Positions 32,299 through 41,141 of a stretch of 64,000 bases of DNA are shown one piece after another (position 1 is the stretch's first letter; the number at the start of each line of letters is the position of its first letter). The stretch is from NCBI RefSeq assembly GCF_015482775.1, contig NZ_CP058214.1, forward strand, positions 124,001 to 188,000, read 5' to 3'. This DNA is from Kaustia mangrovi. GTDB taxonomy: Bacteria; Pseudomonadota; Alphaproteobacteria; Rhizobiales; Im1. The notes under the pieces are model-generated. The model did not search any database. It was not told where the DNA came from and worked only from the letters and a program-made list of their open reading frames with translations. The position numbers and the translations under genes are program-made.

Positions 32299-33060
32299 CT
32301 AAATCCCGCGCGCCTTGAACGTCTCGAGCCAGGCGAAATCGCCGCGTTCGGGGCGGTATTCGGCACCGAACCAGCCTTCGTATCCCAGATCCCGGATCGC
32401 CGGCAGGAGCCAGCCATAGTCGACCTCGCCGGCATCGGGCTCGGTGCGGTCGGGAACGGCGGCGAACTGGATATGGCCGATATGGGGCAGGAGAGCACGG
32501 ATCGTGGAGACTAGATCGCCCTGCATGATCTGCATGTGATAGCAGTCGAACATGATGCGGAGGCGATCCGAGCCGACCGCCTCGATGAGCGTCATGGCGA
32601 GATCGGTATGGGCGAGGACGTAGCCCGGCGTGTCGCGCCGGTTCAACGGCTCGATGAGGAGGTCGACGCCGGCCTCCTCGGCGCGCCGGGCGGCATGGGC
32701 GAGATTGCCGACGAAGGTGTCGAAGGCGGCCGCGTCGTCGGTGATCCCGGCCATGACGTGAACGTTGCGGCAGCCGATCTCCTGCGCGTAGCCGATGGCC
32801 TGGTCGATGGCGGCGCGCGCATCCGCCTCCCGGCCGGGCAGGGCGGAGAGCCCGACCTCGCCCTCGCGGTGGCCGCGAATGGTGTTGAGCCCCAGCATGG
32901 CAAGACCCGTCTCGGCGAGGGCGGCCCGGATCGCCGCCGGGTCCTCCTCATAGGGCCAGTGGCACTCCACCGCGTCGAAGCCCGTCGCCTTCGCCGCACG
33001 GATGGCGTCCGGCAGGCCGTGCTCGCGGAACAGGAAGCCGAGATTGGCCGAAATCCGCAT
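32299..33060 (-). CDS. otnI: 2-oxo-tetronate isomerase OtnI (hydroxypyruvate isomerase-like)
   Basis: The 253-residue xylose-isomerase-like TIM barrel has ISANLGFLFREHGLPDAIRA, then FDAVECHWPYEEDPAAIRAA, LIEPLNRRDTPGYVLAHTD with a metal-ligand Glu, RIMFDCYHMQIMQGD, GHIQFAAVPDRTEPDAGEVD and GWFGAEYRPE. These are the marks of the Hyi/OtnI family. The context decides between hydroxypyruvate isomerase and OtnI: it is third in an operon after otnK and otnC, with a 1-base TGATG overlap with otnC. OtnI interconverts 2-oxo- and 3-oxo-tetronate in D-threonate/D-erythronate use. Confidence 0.88.
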   Translation of the reverse strand: MRISANLGFLFREHGLPDAIRAAKATGFDAVECHWPYEEDPAAIRAALAETGLAMLGLNTIRGHREGEVGLSALPGREADARAAIDQAIGYAQEIGCRNVHVMAGITDDAAAFDTFVGNLAHAARRAEEAGVDLLIEPLNRRDTPGYVLAHTDLAMTLIEAVGSDRLRIMFDCYHMQIMQGDLVSTIRALLPHIGHIQFAAVPDRTEPDAGEVDYGWLLPAIRDLGYEGWFGAEYRPERGDFAWLETFKARGI

Positions 33061-33713
33061 CAGTCCTCCCATTCGATGTCGAAATGCGCGACGAGGTCCT
33101 TCACCTGTGCATCGTCGAGGATCCGGGGCGCGAGCGTGCGGGTGAGGAGAGTGAGCTTCGCCACTTCCTCCAGCTCCTCCATGGCATAGATCGCGGCCTC
33201 CAGATCCTTGGCCGCGACGACGGGCCCGTGATTGGCGAGCAGGACGGCGGAACGCTTGGCCGCGAGGCCGCGCACCGCATGGCCCATCTCCGGATCGCCG
33301 GGGCGGAAATAGGGCAGGAGGGCCACCTTGCCGAGCCGCATGACCGAATAGGCCGTCAGCGGCGCGAACACGCAATTGGGGTCGATGTCGGGCAGCATGG
33401 AGACGGCGACGGAATGGGTGGAATGCAGGTGGACGACCGCGCCTGTCCGACCCCCGCGCTTGGCGTAGAAGGCCTCGTGAAGCGGCATTTCCTTGGTCGG
33501 CCTGTCGCCCTCGATGTGCCGGCCCGAGGCATCGAAGCGGGAAAGCCGCGCCGGGTCGAGCGCGCCGAGCGAGGAGCCCGTCGGCGTGACGAGGAGGCCG
33601 CCATCGGGCAGCCTGAGCGAGATGTTGCCCGAGCTGCCATTGGTCAGCCCCCGGTCGAAGAGCGAGCGGGCGAGCCGGCACAGCTCCTCGCGGCGTTCGG
33701 TCTCCTCGCTCAC
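33060..33713 (-). CDS. otnC: 3-oxo-tetronate 4-phosphate decarboxylase OtnC (class II aldolase family)
   Basis: The 217-residue protein has the class II aldolase/adducin fold: LFDRGLTNGSSGNISLRLPD, then GLLVTPTGSSLGAL, the zinc-binding HLHSTHSVAVSML, LGKVALLPYFRPGDPEMGHA and VLLANHGPVVAAKDLEAAIY. OtnC decarboxylates 3-oxo-tetronate 4-phosphate to dihydroxyacetone phosphate. Translation starts at GTG (33713), which overlaps the otnK stop as GTGA. Fuculose- or ribulose-phosphate aldolase activity is possible from fold alone, but the kinase and isomerase partners point to OtnC. Confidence 0.88.
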   Translation of the reverse strand: MSEETERREELCRLARSLFDRGLTNGSSGNISLRLPDGGLLVTPTGSSLGALDPARLSRFDASGRHIEGDRPTKEMPLHEAFYAKRGGRTGAVVHLHSTHSVAVSMLPDIDPNCVFAPLTAYSVMRLGKVALLPYFRPGDPEMGHAVRGLAAKRSAVLLANHGPVVAAKDLEAAIYAMEELEEVAKLTLLTRTLAPRILDDAQVKDLVAHFDIEWED

Positions 33714-34987
33714 GACTGTCCTCCCTGCGATTGCCCGGCCAGGATGCGGGCCGCCTTGGCGAAGAAGTCCGGTGCGCCGAAATTCCCCGATTTGAGGGCC
33801 ATTGCGAGATCGCCGCCCGCCACCTTGAGCGCCGGCACGCCGGGATCGATTTCCGGGCCGATCTCGAAGGCGGGAATGGCGAGCCCCGAGACGACCGCGC
33901 CGGAGGTCTCGCCGCCCGCGACGATCAGGCGGCGGAGGCCGGCGCCGGCCAGAAGTGTCGCGGTGCGGGCGAAGAAGGCCTCGATGGCGGCCGCCGTGTG
34001 CTCCCGGCCATACTCCTCCTGGGCGCGGGCGACTTCCTGCGGGTCGGCGGAGGAATAGACGAGCGGAACGGTGTCCTCCGCGCGGTGGTCGAGGATCCAG
34101 GCGGCGGCATCCTCCGCCGCGAGGCTGCCGGAGAGGATGTCGCGCGCGGCCGCCTCCATCGCCGGATGGTCGCGCGCATGGACGGCGATCTGCTCGCGGC
34201 TGGCCTTCGAGCACGAGCCGCACAGCGCGGCGACGGTGCCCGCTGCGCCGGACCAGTCTTGCCCGCCCTCCCGCAGCAGCCCGTCCTCGCGGAAGTTGCG
34301 GGGCAGGCCGAGCGCGATGCCCGAACCGCCGCTCAGGAGCGCGTCGCCGCGCAGCGCCCGGCCGGTCTCCATGAGATCGCCGTCGGTCACCGCGTCGGTG
34401 ACGATGTGGCGCGCGCCCGCCGCCGTCTCCCGGTCGAGCGCGGCGGCGATGGCGTCCGCGCCCTCCACGATATCGCCATAGGCGACATGGCCGACGGGCA
34501 GGCGCGACTGGCGCGCGAGCCAGCGCCTGATGTCGGGATCGGTCATCGGGGTGAGCGGATGCGCCTCCATGCCGGATTCGCTCAGCAAGCGGTCGAAGAC
34601 GAAGAGATGGCCCTGATAGACCGACCGCCCGGTCGCCGGGAAGGCCGGGCAGACGACCGCCCGGGGTGCGTCGAGAGCCTCCGACAGGGCATCGAGCACG
34701 GGGCCGATATTGCCCTCGGGCGTCGAATCGAAGGTCGAGCAGTATTTGAAGAGATATTGCCGGCAGCCCTGCGCCCTCAGCCACCGGAGCGCGGCGAGCG
34801 ACTGGTCCACGGCGTCGGCTGCCGGGATCGTGCGCGATTTCAGCGCGACGACGCCGGCCTCCACATGGGGCTCCGCGGGGGTGTCCGGGATGCCGTTATA
34901 TTGTGTGACCCGCATGCCGCCTTTGGCGAGCATGTTGGCGAGGTCGGACGAGCCTGTGAAATCGTCCCCGATACAGCCGAGCAGCAT
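33710..34987 (-). CDS. otnK: 3-oxo-tetronate kinase OtnK (DUF1537 four-carbon acid sugar kinase)
   Basis: The 425-residue protein starts LLGCIGDDFTGSSDLANMLA, the nucleotide/substrate motif of four-carbon acid sugar kinases. It continues QYLFKYCSTFDSTPEGNIGP, VVCPAFPATGRSVYQGHLFV, HIVTDAVTDGDL and, in the C-terminal ATP domain, RLIVAGGETSGAVVSGLAIP with KSGNFGAPDFF. OtnK phosphorylates 3-oxo-tetronate at the 4-hydroxyl. It is first in the otnK-otnC-otnI operon. The dehydrogenase that makes the 2-oxo acid and a transporter are not present nearby. The start at 34987 has GGGAGA 11 bases upstream; a longer frame upstream is not homologous. Confidence 0.9.
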   Translation of the reverse strand: MLLGCIGDDFTGSSDLANMLAKGGMRVTQYNGIPDTPAEPHVEAGVVALKSRTIPAADAVDQSLAALRWLRAQGCRQYLFKYCSTFDSTPEGNIGPVLDALSEALDAPRAVVCPAFPATGRSVYQGHLFVFDRLLSESGMEAHPLTPMTDPDIRRWLARQSRLPVGHVAYGDIVEGADAIAAALDRETAAGARHIVTDAVTDGDLMETGRALRGDALLSGGSGIALGLPRNFREDGLLREGGQDWSGAAGTVAALCGSCSKASREQIAVHARDHPAMEAAARDILSGSLAAEDAAAWILDHRAEDTVPLVYSSADPQEVARAQEEYGREHTAAAIEAFFARTATLLAGAGLRRLIVAGGETSGAVVSGLAIPAFEIGPEIDPGVPALKVAGGDLAMALKSGNFGAPDFFAKAARILAGQSQGGQS

Positions 34988-35099
34988 TGCGGTTGCGGTC
35001 TCCCGTCGAAGGCCAGAACGCGGGATGCTAGAGCATGAGGCGGAGAGTTGAAAACCGCCCTTCGGAAAAACATCCGCGCCCGGCCGGGGTTCGGAGTGG

Positions 35100-36328
35100 T
35101 CAGCCGCGCATGGCCTTCGGCATGTCCGCGGTGGGGCCCAGCCCCTCGCGCATGACGAGCCGGCGCAGGGGCCCGAGCGAGGACAGCGCGAAGACACCCG
35201 CCGCCCGCATGGCATGGGCGGGCATGAAGCCCGACAGAAGCGTCCTGTTCATGAGGTCGACGGTGAGCTGGCGGGGCAGCACGTCGCGCCGGCGCCGGCG
35301 GTCGAATGCGGCAAGCGTCGCCTCGCCCCCCGGATCGAGTCCCTGCTGGAGGGCGGCCTCGACGAGCTCGGCGGCGAGCGCGGCGTCGCGCAGTCCCATA
35401 TTGAGCCCCTGGGCCCCGATGGGCGGGGAGACATGGGCGGCCTCGCCGACCAGCATGACGCGGGATTTCGCGAAGGCGCGCGCGACGACGGTGGTGGCCG
35501 GGAAGGCGCGGCGCGGGCCGACCTGCGAGACCGCGCCGAGATCGCCGCCAAGCGCGCGGGCGAGCGTGCGCGCGAAGGCCGTGGGCGAGAGCGCCATCAG
35601 CCGCTCCACCTCCTGCGGCGGCTCCATCCAGACGAGACTCGACCAGTTGCCGGGCAGAGGCACGGTGGTGAGTGGCCCGCCCGGCCGGTGGTGCTCGGTG
35701 GAGACGTCGTCATGGGGCAGCTCGTGGGCGAAGCTCGTGGCGATGGCCGCCTGGTCGTAGGCCCAGCTCAGCGTCTTGATACCGGCGGCGGAACGGCAGG
35801 TGGACTGGCGGCCGTCCGCGGCGACGACGAGGCCGGCGGAGCAGGACACTCCGTCGCGCGTGCTGAGCGTGACGGCCGCAGTTCCCGTCTCCAGCGCCGC
35901 GACGGGGGCGGAGGAGGGGATGGCGACCGTGCCAAGCCCGATCATCCGGTCGGCGAGCGCCGTCACCAGCGGTTCGTTCGGGATGTTCCAGCCGAAGGGC
36001 TCTTCGCCGAGCTCATGGGCATCGAAGGTGATGGGGGAGGCGGTGACGAATCGGTTCGTCTCGTCGAGGAGCCGCAGCCGCCACAGGGGGCGGAGACGGA
36101 CTGAAGGGGCGCCGGCCACAGCTCCAGCGTCTCCAGAAGGCGCAAGGTGGGGCGCATGAGCGCCGTCGTGCGCGGATCGCTGCCGGGGCGGCGGTCCTCC
36201 GGGCTCAGCGAATGGCCGGGAAACAGGGCGGTGCGGGCGCCTGCGCGCGCGATGAGGCAGGCCGCCGCGAGCCCGGCGGGTCCGCCGCCGACAATGGCGA
36301 CATCGTAGTGGTCGGTTGGGTGCGACAC
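35100..36328 (-). CDS. UbiH/UbiF-family FAD-dependent hydroxylase, frameshifted
   Basis: Two overlapping frames on the minus strand together give a normal protein of about 409 residues. The first (from 36328) has YDVAIVGGGPAGLAAACLIA, the FAD GxGxxG site, and runs to LELWPAPLQSVSAP. The second picks up at PLWRLRLLDETNRF and carries LVVAADGRQSTCRSAAGI and the second FAD motif VMLVGEAAHVSPPIGAQGLN. One base is missing in the G run at 36086-36090 (six G restore the frame). The family hydroxylates the ubiquinone ring or related substrates; which position is unknown. As sequenced the gene would give a truncated product of about 120 residues. Confidence 0.8.
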
Positions 36329-36496
36329 GGGCGGCGGGCCTCCCTAGCTCCGTATTCCTGATCCGCGCCCAGAAGAGCGCGAACCGCGCCGTTCCGCAAG
36401 GCCGCGCAATGCCGCAACAGGCGATGCCGCGCGATGCAAAATAGGCTAGGGTCCGGACCGGGAATGGATGCCGGACGGCCGGGGATTGGAGCGGCG

Positions 36497-37315
36497 ATGA
36501 GCCTGGAGAATGGATTGCGCCGGATCGTGTGGCGCCCGCAATTTGCGGTGTGGGGCGCGGTCGGCCTGCTTGCGGGTGCGGCCTGGGTCTACCTGGCGTT
36601 CGCCGCCGCGGCGCTCGATCCGGCGTTCATGGGTGGAGCGGCCTCGCTGTTTCCCGACTGGACGGCGATGGTCGCCGCGCTGTGCCGGGTCGATCCGGCG
36701 GCGGGGGTTGCCGGGGCGGCGGCCACGGGCTTCGTCATGTGGGCCGCGATGTGCCTTGCGATGATGCTGCCGGCGGCCGCGCCCATGATGGCGAGCTATC
36801 TCGATATCGCGGAGGCGGCGCGGGCGAAGGGCATGCGCGTCGCCCCGCCGGCGGTGCTGCTCGCCGGCTATCTTGCGGCTTGGTTCGCCTTCGCGGCGGT
36901 GTGTGCCGTGCTCCAGGCGGTCCTTGCCGCGCGCCTGATGCTGACGCCCGACATCCGGCTCGCGGCTCCGCAGATCGCCGGCGGCCTTCTGATGCTCGCC
37001 GGGCTTTACCAGTTCACGCCGCTCAAATCGGCCTGTCTCGTCAAGTGCCGCCGGCCCATGACGGTCTTCATGGGCGGATGGCGCGACGATGCGGGCGGCA
37101 TCTTCAAACTCGGGCTCGCGCAAGGGGCCTATTGCGTCGGATGCTGCTGGGCGCTGATGCTCGCCATGTTCGCCGTCGGCCTCATGAATCTCGCCTGGAT
37201 GGCAGCGTTTGCCGCCATTATGGTTCTGGAGAAGACGCTCGGCGATCCGCGCTACCTGAAATGGGGCGTCGGGGCCTGCCTGGTCGCGACGGGCGCGGCG
37301 GCGATCCTCGCATGA
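36497..37315 (+). CDS. DUF2182 integral membrane protein
   Basis: The 272-residue protein has about seven hydrophobic helices. The conserved core GFVMWAAMCLAMMLPAAAPM is the DUF2182 signature (W-x3-M-x2-AMMxPxxxPM). Later come YQFTPLKSACLVKCRRPM and GAYCVGCCWALMLAMFAVGL, whose paired Cys and Met-rich helices led to the label 'predicted metal-binding membrane protein'. The function is not established. TTGGAG precedes the ATG at 36497. It is followed 35 bases on by a DUF1326 gene, a recurring pairing, and that gene converges on a copper amine oxidase gene. Confidence 0.85.
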   Translation: MSLENGLRRIVWRPQFAVWGAVGLLAGAAWVYLAFAAAALDPAFMGGAASLFPDWTAMVAALCRVDPAAGVAGAAATGFVMWAAMCLAMMLPAAAPMMASYLDIAEAARAKGMRVAPPAVLLAGYLAAWFAFAAVCAVLQAVLAARLMLTPDIRLAAPQIAGGLLMLAGLYQFTPLKSACLVKCRRPMTVFMGGWRDDAGGIFKLGLAQGAYCVGCCWALMLAMFAVGLMNLAWMAAFAAIMVLEKTLGDPRYLKWGVGACLVATGAAAILA

Positions 37316-37350
37316 ACGACAGATAATCGCGTGAAGGGAGAAAACGGGAC

Positions 37351-37968
37351 ATGGCGGATATCGAACCGTGGACGCTCAGGGGAGAGCTGATGCTGAGCTG
37401 CAATTGCACGGTGTTCTGCCCGTGCGTCGTCTCGCTCGGCCAGCACCCGCCGACCGAGGGCCATTGCCAGGGTTGGGCGGGCATCCGGATCGACGAGGGG
37501 GCTTACGGGGAAACGGGCCTCGCCGGCCTCAATATCGGCCTCCTGCTCGACATTCCCGGTCGCATGAGCCGCGGCAACTGGACCGCCGGCGTCTATGTGG
37601 ACGAGCGCGCGAGCGACGATCAGCTCGCGGGCCTCACGCGGATCTTCTCCGGCCAGGCGCGGGGCACGACCCATCTCCTGTCCATCCTCGTCGGCGACTT
37701 CCTGGGCGTCCATAAGGCGCCGATCGACTACGAGGTCGACGGCGAGACGCGCCGGTTCACGATCCCGAAGATCATCGACGGCGAGATCGCGCCGGTTGCC
37801 GGCGCCGACCCCGACGGCGGCACGCGCATCGTCAACAGCCAGTACTGGATCGCGCCGGAGATCGTGGTGAGCCAGGCGACCCGGAGCCGCGTGCGCGCCT
37901 TCGGCCGCAACTGGGACTTCGCCGGCCGCAGCGCCGAGCTCTGCCGGCTCGACTGGGCGGGCCCGTGA
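37351..37968 (+). CDS. DUF1326 domain protein
   Basis: The 205-residue soluble protein has no signal peptide. It starts WTLRGELMLSCNCTVFCPCV, the conserved Cys cluster of DUF1326, and contains GHCQGWAGIRIDEGAYG, then FSGQARGTTHLLSILVGDFL and YEVDGETRRFTIP. No enzymatic function is known for the family. The closely spaced Cys (CNCTVFCPC) suggest metal or thiol chemistry. It is the second gene of the DUF2182-DUF1326 pair; its stop is 19 bases from the stop of the convergent copper amine oxidase. Confidence 0.85.
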   Translation: MADIEPWTLRGELMLSCNCTVFCPCVVSLGQHPPTEGHCQGWAGIRIDEGAYGETGLAGLNIGLLLDIPGRMSRGNWTAGVYVDERASDDQLAGLTRIFSGQARGTTHLLSILVGDFLGVHKAPIDYEVDGETRRFTIPKIIDGEIAPVAGADPDGGTRIVNSQYWIAPEIVVSQATRSRVRAFGRNWDFAGRSAELCRLDWAGP

Positions 37969-37987
37969 GGCGCGCCGTTTCCGGCCC

Positions 37988-40018
37988 CTACTGAGTGGCG
38001 TCCTCCCGGCTCGGCGGACGGGCGAATTCCGGCGCGAGATCGGCCGACGGGTCGCGGTCGAAGAAGCCCATGGGCCGGATGGTGAAGCCGAGCCAGCGCG
38101 TCGGCAGGATCGGCCAGTCCTCCGGCCGCGTCACATGGTGGAAGCCCAGCGTGTACCACGCCACGATGTCGGCATTCTCGATGGACTGCCTGTCGTCGAT
38201 GAAACGCGGCAGACCCCGGTCGGCCTCGCCCATCGGGTAGTCGCCGGCGGCATAGAGCTCGTCGGGCTTGTAGCGGGTGAGCCACAATCTGGTCGAGGAG
38301 AACTGCGCCCGCTTCTGCGCGGGATCGTTGTCGGGCAGCGACGAGAGGGTGTTGCCGGTTCCCGGCTCGATCTGATAGCCGGGATGGCCCTTCAGCATGG
38401 CGGTGCGCCTGTTCGGATTGATGAGGCGCCACACCTCGCCATGGGTGTTGCGCGTCGGCACGATCCGGCCTTCCGTCCCGACCGGCTCGCTCACCAGCCG
38501 CCACAGGCTCGTGCGCAGGCTGCCGGCGGGTGCGGGCTCCGGCACGATCAGGTCGCGCACGAAGCTGTTCTGCGGGCCGTCAACATCGAGGTCGAGGCGG
38601 AAGGAGAAGAAGTGGTCGTGATAGGGCGCGACCACATAGGGCGCCACGAGCGCGCCGAACTCGGTGTCGTCGCCAGCGGTCTCCGCCTCCATGTCCGGCG
38701 AGCGCACCGTCTTCACTGCGTCGAAGCCCGTCGCGCCCACATTCACCTTGATGCTGCCGCGATTGGTGAACACCCAGTCGACGATATAGTCGTAATTGCC
38801 GATAGTGGGGATCGTGCGCACCACGAGCTCCACCTCGGGGCGCGAGGTGAGCCGCCCGCTGCCCGCGTCGTAATGGCGCCAGGCGGGATTGCCGGTATTG
38901 CGCTCGAAGATGCACAGCGCCCGGTCCGCCTTGAACATGCCGCCCTCGTCGCTCGGGAAAAGCAGCGTCACGTAATAGGCCTGATGCGGGCAGTCCGTGC
39001 CGACGCCGAGCGAGGAGATGAGATAGCCGAGACCGAATTCGCCGGCGTCGAGATAGGTGCGGAACGCCCAGGCGGGATCGGGGTCCATATAGGGGACGAA
39101 CATCTCCGAGACGGCCATCTGGTAAGCGACGAGCCGCTCCTCGCCCTTGTCGCGGAACCGGGCGAGCGAGAGGATGAGGCCGGAGCGCCGGTCGGCGCGC
39201 AGATGGAACGACCAGTCCTGCCAGGAGACCTCCAGCGCGCCCTCGAGCTCGATATTCGACCCGCCGGGGGTGAGGTTCAGGACGGGCTTCATGGGCCCGC
39301 GCGCGGGGATCGCGTCGGGGCCGTAGCCCGGAGCGGTGTCGGGAACGACCACCGGCTCGGCCTCCTTCACGTCGATGACCTCGCCGGTATCGGCGTCGAC
39401 GATGGCGAGAACGCCCTCGATGGGCCGGTTCTGCATGGGGTGCAGGGGAATGGTCTGGTCGAAGCAGGGCACGCGCAATATGCGCCGCTTGCCGAAGCCT
39501 TCCTCGGGGAAGTAGCCCGGCGCCATGGGCGCGCAGGACACCTTGGAGAGGTCCTCGATGCCGTGCCGGCGCATGGCCTCCTGCCAGCGCGGATCCTCCT
39601 TGGTCGCCTGGCGGGCGCGGTCCCACTCCTCCTGCATGATGGCCGGCTGGGCGCCGGGTCTGGCCTCGTGCGAGACGATGCGGCCCCCGGTGAGGTCGAC
39701 GACCGCCTCGCTCGTCTCGCCGTCCTCGCGCATGACAACGAAGGCCGTGCGCGTGAAGGGCTCGCCGGGCTCCCACGCCAGAACCTCCGCCTTGGGCATC
39801 TCCTTCAGCGTGATGACGGGAAAGCGCGTGCCGTCGTCGGCAAGTCCCGCCTCGCGCAGCAGGGCGACGGTGCGGTTCACCTCGTCATAGGTGAGGGCGT
39901 CCATGGGGTGGACGGGGTCCGCCATCTGGGCGCGGGTATCGGGCACCGCCCCGGCCAGGACCAGCGCGACCGCGAGCCCGGCGATGGCGTGCCGGCAGGT
40001 GGACGATATCGGAAACAT
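37988..40018 (-). CDS. Copper-containing primary amine oxidase (TPQ enzyme), exported
   Basis: The 676-residue protein has a signal peptide (AIAGLAVALVLAGAVPDTRA) followed by the small N2/N3-like domains and the large catalytic domain. Visible catalytic residues are D324 (TYLDAGEFGLG, catalytic base), Y409 in TIGNYDYIVDW (precursor of topaquinone, motif N-Y-D/E-Y), copper ligands H467 and H469 in YHDHFFSFRLD, and the third His at 627-628 in TLGFHHVTRPEDWP. It deaminates primary amines to aldehydes with release of H2O2 and ammonia in the periplasm. AGGGGGG precedes the ATG at 40018. The next gene upstream on the same strand is a peroxiredoxin, 192 bases away. Confidence 0.92.
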   Translation of the reverse strand: MFPISSTCRHAIAGLAVALVLAGAVPDTRAQMADPVHPMDALTYDEVNRTVALLREAGLADDGTRFPVITLKEMPKAEVLAWEPGEPFTRTAFVVMREDGETSEAVVDLTGGRIVSHEARPGAQPAIMQEEWDRARQATKEDPRWQEAMRRHGIEDLSKVSCAPMAPGYFPEEGFGKRRILRVPCFDQTIPLHPMQNRPIEGVLAIVDADTGEVIDVKEAEPVVVPDTAPGYGPDAIPARGPMKPVLNLTPGGSNIELEGALEVSWQDWSFHLRADRRSGLILSLARFRDKGEERLVAYQMAVSEMFVPYMDPDPAWAFRTYLDAGEFGLGYLISSLGVGTDCPHQAYYVTLLFPSDEGGMFKADRALCIFERNTGNPAWRHYDAGSGRLTSRPEVELVVRTIPTIGNYDYIVDWVFTNRGSIKVNVGATGFDAVKTVRSPDMEAETAGDDTEFGALVAPYVVAPYHDHFFSFRLDLDVDGPQNSFVRDLIVPEPAPAGSLRTSLWRLVSEPVGTEGRIVPTRNTHGEVWRLINPNRRTAMLKGHPGYQIEPGTGNTLSSLPDNDPAQKRAQFSSTRLWLTRYKPDELYAAGDYPMGEADRGLPRFIDDRQSIENADIVAWYTLGFHHVTRPEDWPILPTRWLGFTIRPMGFFDRDPSADLAPEFARPPSREDATQ

Positions 40019-40138
40019 GGCAGAGCCCCCCTCATTGCGTAGCCCGCCCACAGTAAAGGCGAATGGCCGCGATTCGCAGACTTTCCAAATGGTCGCAGGC
40101 CAGGCGTGCGGCGCGCAAAGGCGCGTGCCATGAAGAAA

Positions 40139-40166
40139 GGGCGTCCCGGCCCATGCCGGAACGCCC
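40139..40166 (-). terminator. Terminator of the peroxiredoxin gene
   Basis: A 12-bp stem with one mismatch (GGGCGTTCCGGC against GCCGGGACGCCC on the minus strand, 4-nt loop) lies 44 bases past the peroxiredoxin stop and is followed on that strand by CTTTCTTC. It separates this gene from the amine oxidase transcript. Confidence 0.7.
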
Positions 40167-40210
40167 CCTTGTCGCAACGGATGGCTTGTCGCCCGCGAGG
40201 GGCGGGGCGC

Positions 40211-40873
40211 TCAGCCCTTCGGCTCGGGAACCAGGCGCAGATAGGGCTTCAGCGTCTTCCAGCCCTCCGGATACTGCTTCTTGGCATCCTCGTCGCTCAC
40301 CGCCGGAACGATGATGACGTCCTCGCCTTCCTTCCAGTTCACGGGCGTGGCGACCTTGTGCTTCGCGGTGAGCTGGATCGAGTCGAGGAGCCGCAGGACC
40401 TCCTCGAAATTGCGGCCGGTGCTCATCGGGTAGGAGATCACGGCCTTGATGGTCTTGTCCGGCCCGATGACATAGACACAGCGCACCGTCTGGTTGTCGG
40501 CGGCCGTGCGACCCTGCGACGAGGACCCGGCGGACGCGGGAAGCATGCCGTAGGCCTTGGCGACGGCGAGGTCGCTGTCGCCGATCATCGGGTAGTTCAC
40601 GGCATTGCCGGTGACCTCCTGGATGTCCTTCACCCAGCGCTTGTGATCGTCGACGGGATCGATGCTCAGGCCGATGATCTTGCAGTTGCGCTTCTCGAAC
40701 TCCGGCTTGTAGCCCGCCATCGAGCCGAGCTCGGTGGTGCAGACCGGCGTGAAGTCCTTCGGGTGGGAAAACAGAATGCACCAGGAATCGCCCACCCAAT
40801 CGTAGAAATGGATGGTGCCTTCGGTCGTTTCCGCGGTGAAGTCCGGTGCGGTTTCGCCGATTTGCAGAGTCAT
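40211..40873 (-). CDS. 1-Cys peroxiredoxin (Prx6 group)
   Basis: The 220-residue protein has the peroxidatic Cys C45 in HPKDFTPVCTTELG, GLSIDPVDDHKRWVKDI, then NYPMIGDSDLAVAKAYGMLP and the long C-terminal arm DEDAKKQYPEGWKTLKPYLR, which marks the Prx6/1-Cys group. It reduces H2O2 and organic peroxides in the cytoplasm. GGAGGA lies 5 bases before the ATG. It has its own terminator; the neighbouring copper amine oxidase produces H2O2, which may be a functional link, but its gene has a separate ribosome site and lies past the terminator. Confidence 0.93.
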   Translation of the reverse strand: MTLQIGETAPDFTAETTEGTIHFYDWVGDSWCILFSHPKDFTPVCTTELGSMAGYKPEFEKRNCKIIGLSIDPVDDHKRWVKDIQEVTGNAVNYPMIGDSDLAVAKAYGMLPASAGSSSQGRTAADNQTVRCVYVIGPDKTIKAVISYPMSTGRNFEEVLRLLDSIQLTAKHKVATPVNWKEGEDVIIVPAVSDEDAKKQYPEGWKTLKPYLRLVPEPKG

Positions 40874-41141
40874 GGCGGTCCTCCTGCCTGTTTGCGTTGC
40901 CTGCCTAGGGAAATGTCGATGGTCCAGAATGTATGACATCGCCGCGGGATTGCCAGCTTGGCGTCATGTCGCGGCGTTCATTTAACCGTACAAACGTATG
41001 TTTTAAAGAACAATCTGCAGTGTGGCTGGGGAAACTCCGGATTGGGGACCGGGGTTGTCCACGCCGCGCCCTGCAAACGGCTTGGCAGGCCCGCACGCTT
41101 CGCCGTACCTTTTTCAGCCCACTCACCAGGAGACAAGTGTC

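Noticed and set aside
37368-37715. Second frame inside DUF1326
   Set aside because: It is an out-of-frame shadow rich in Arg and Pro; the DUF1326 frame has the conserved Cys motif.
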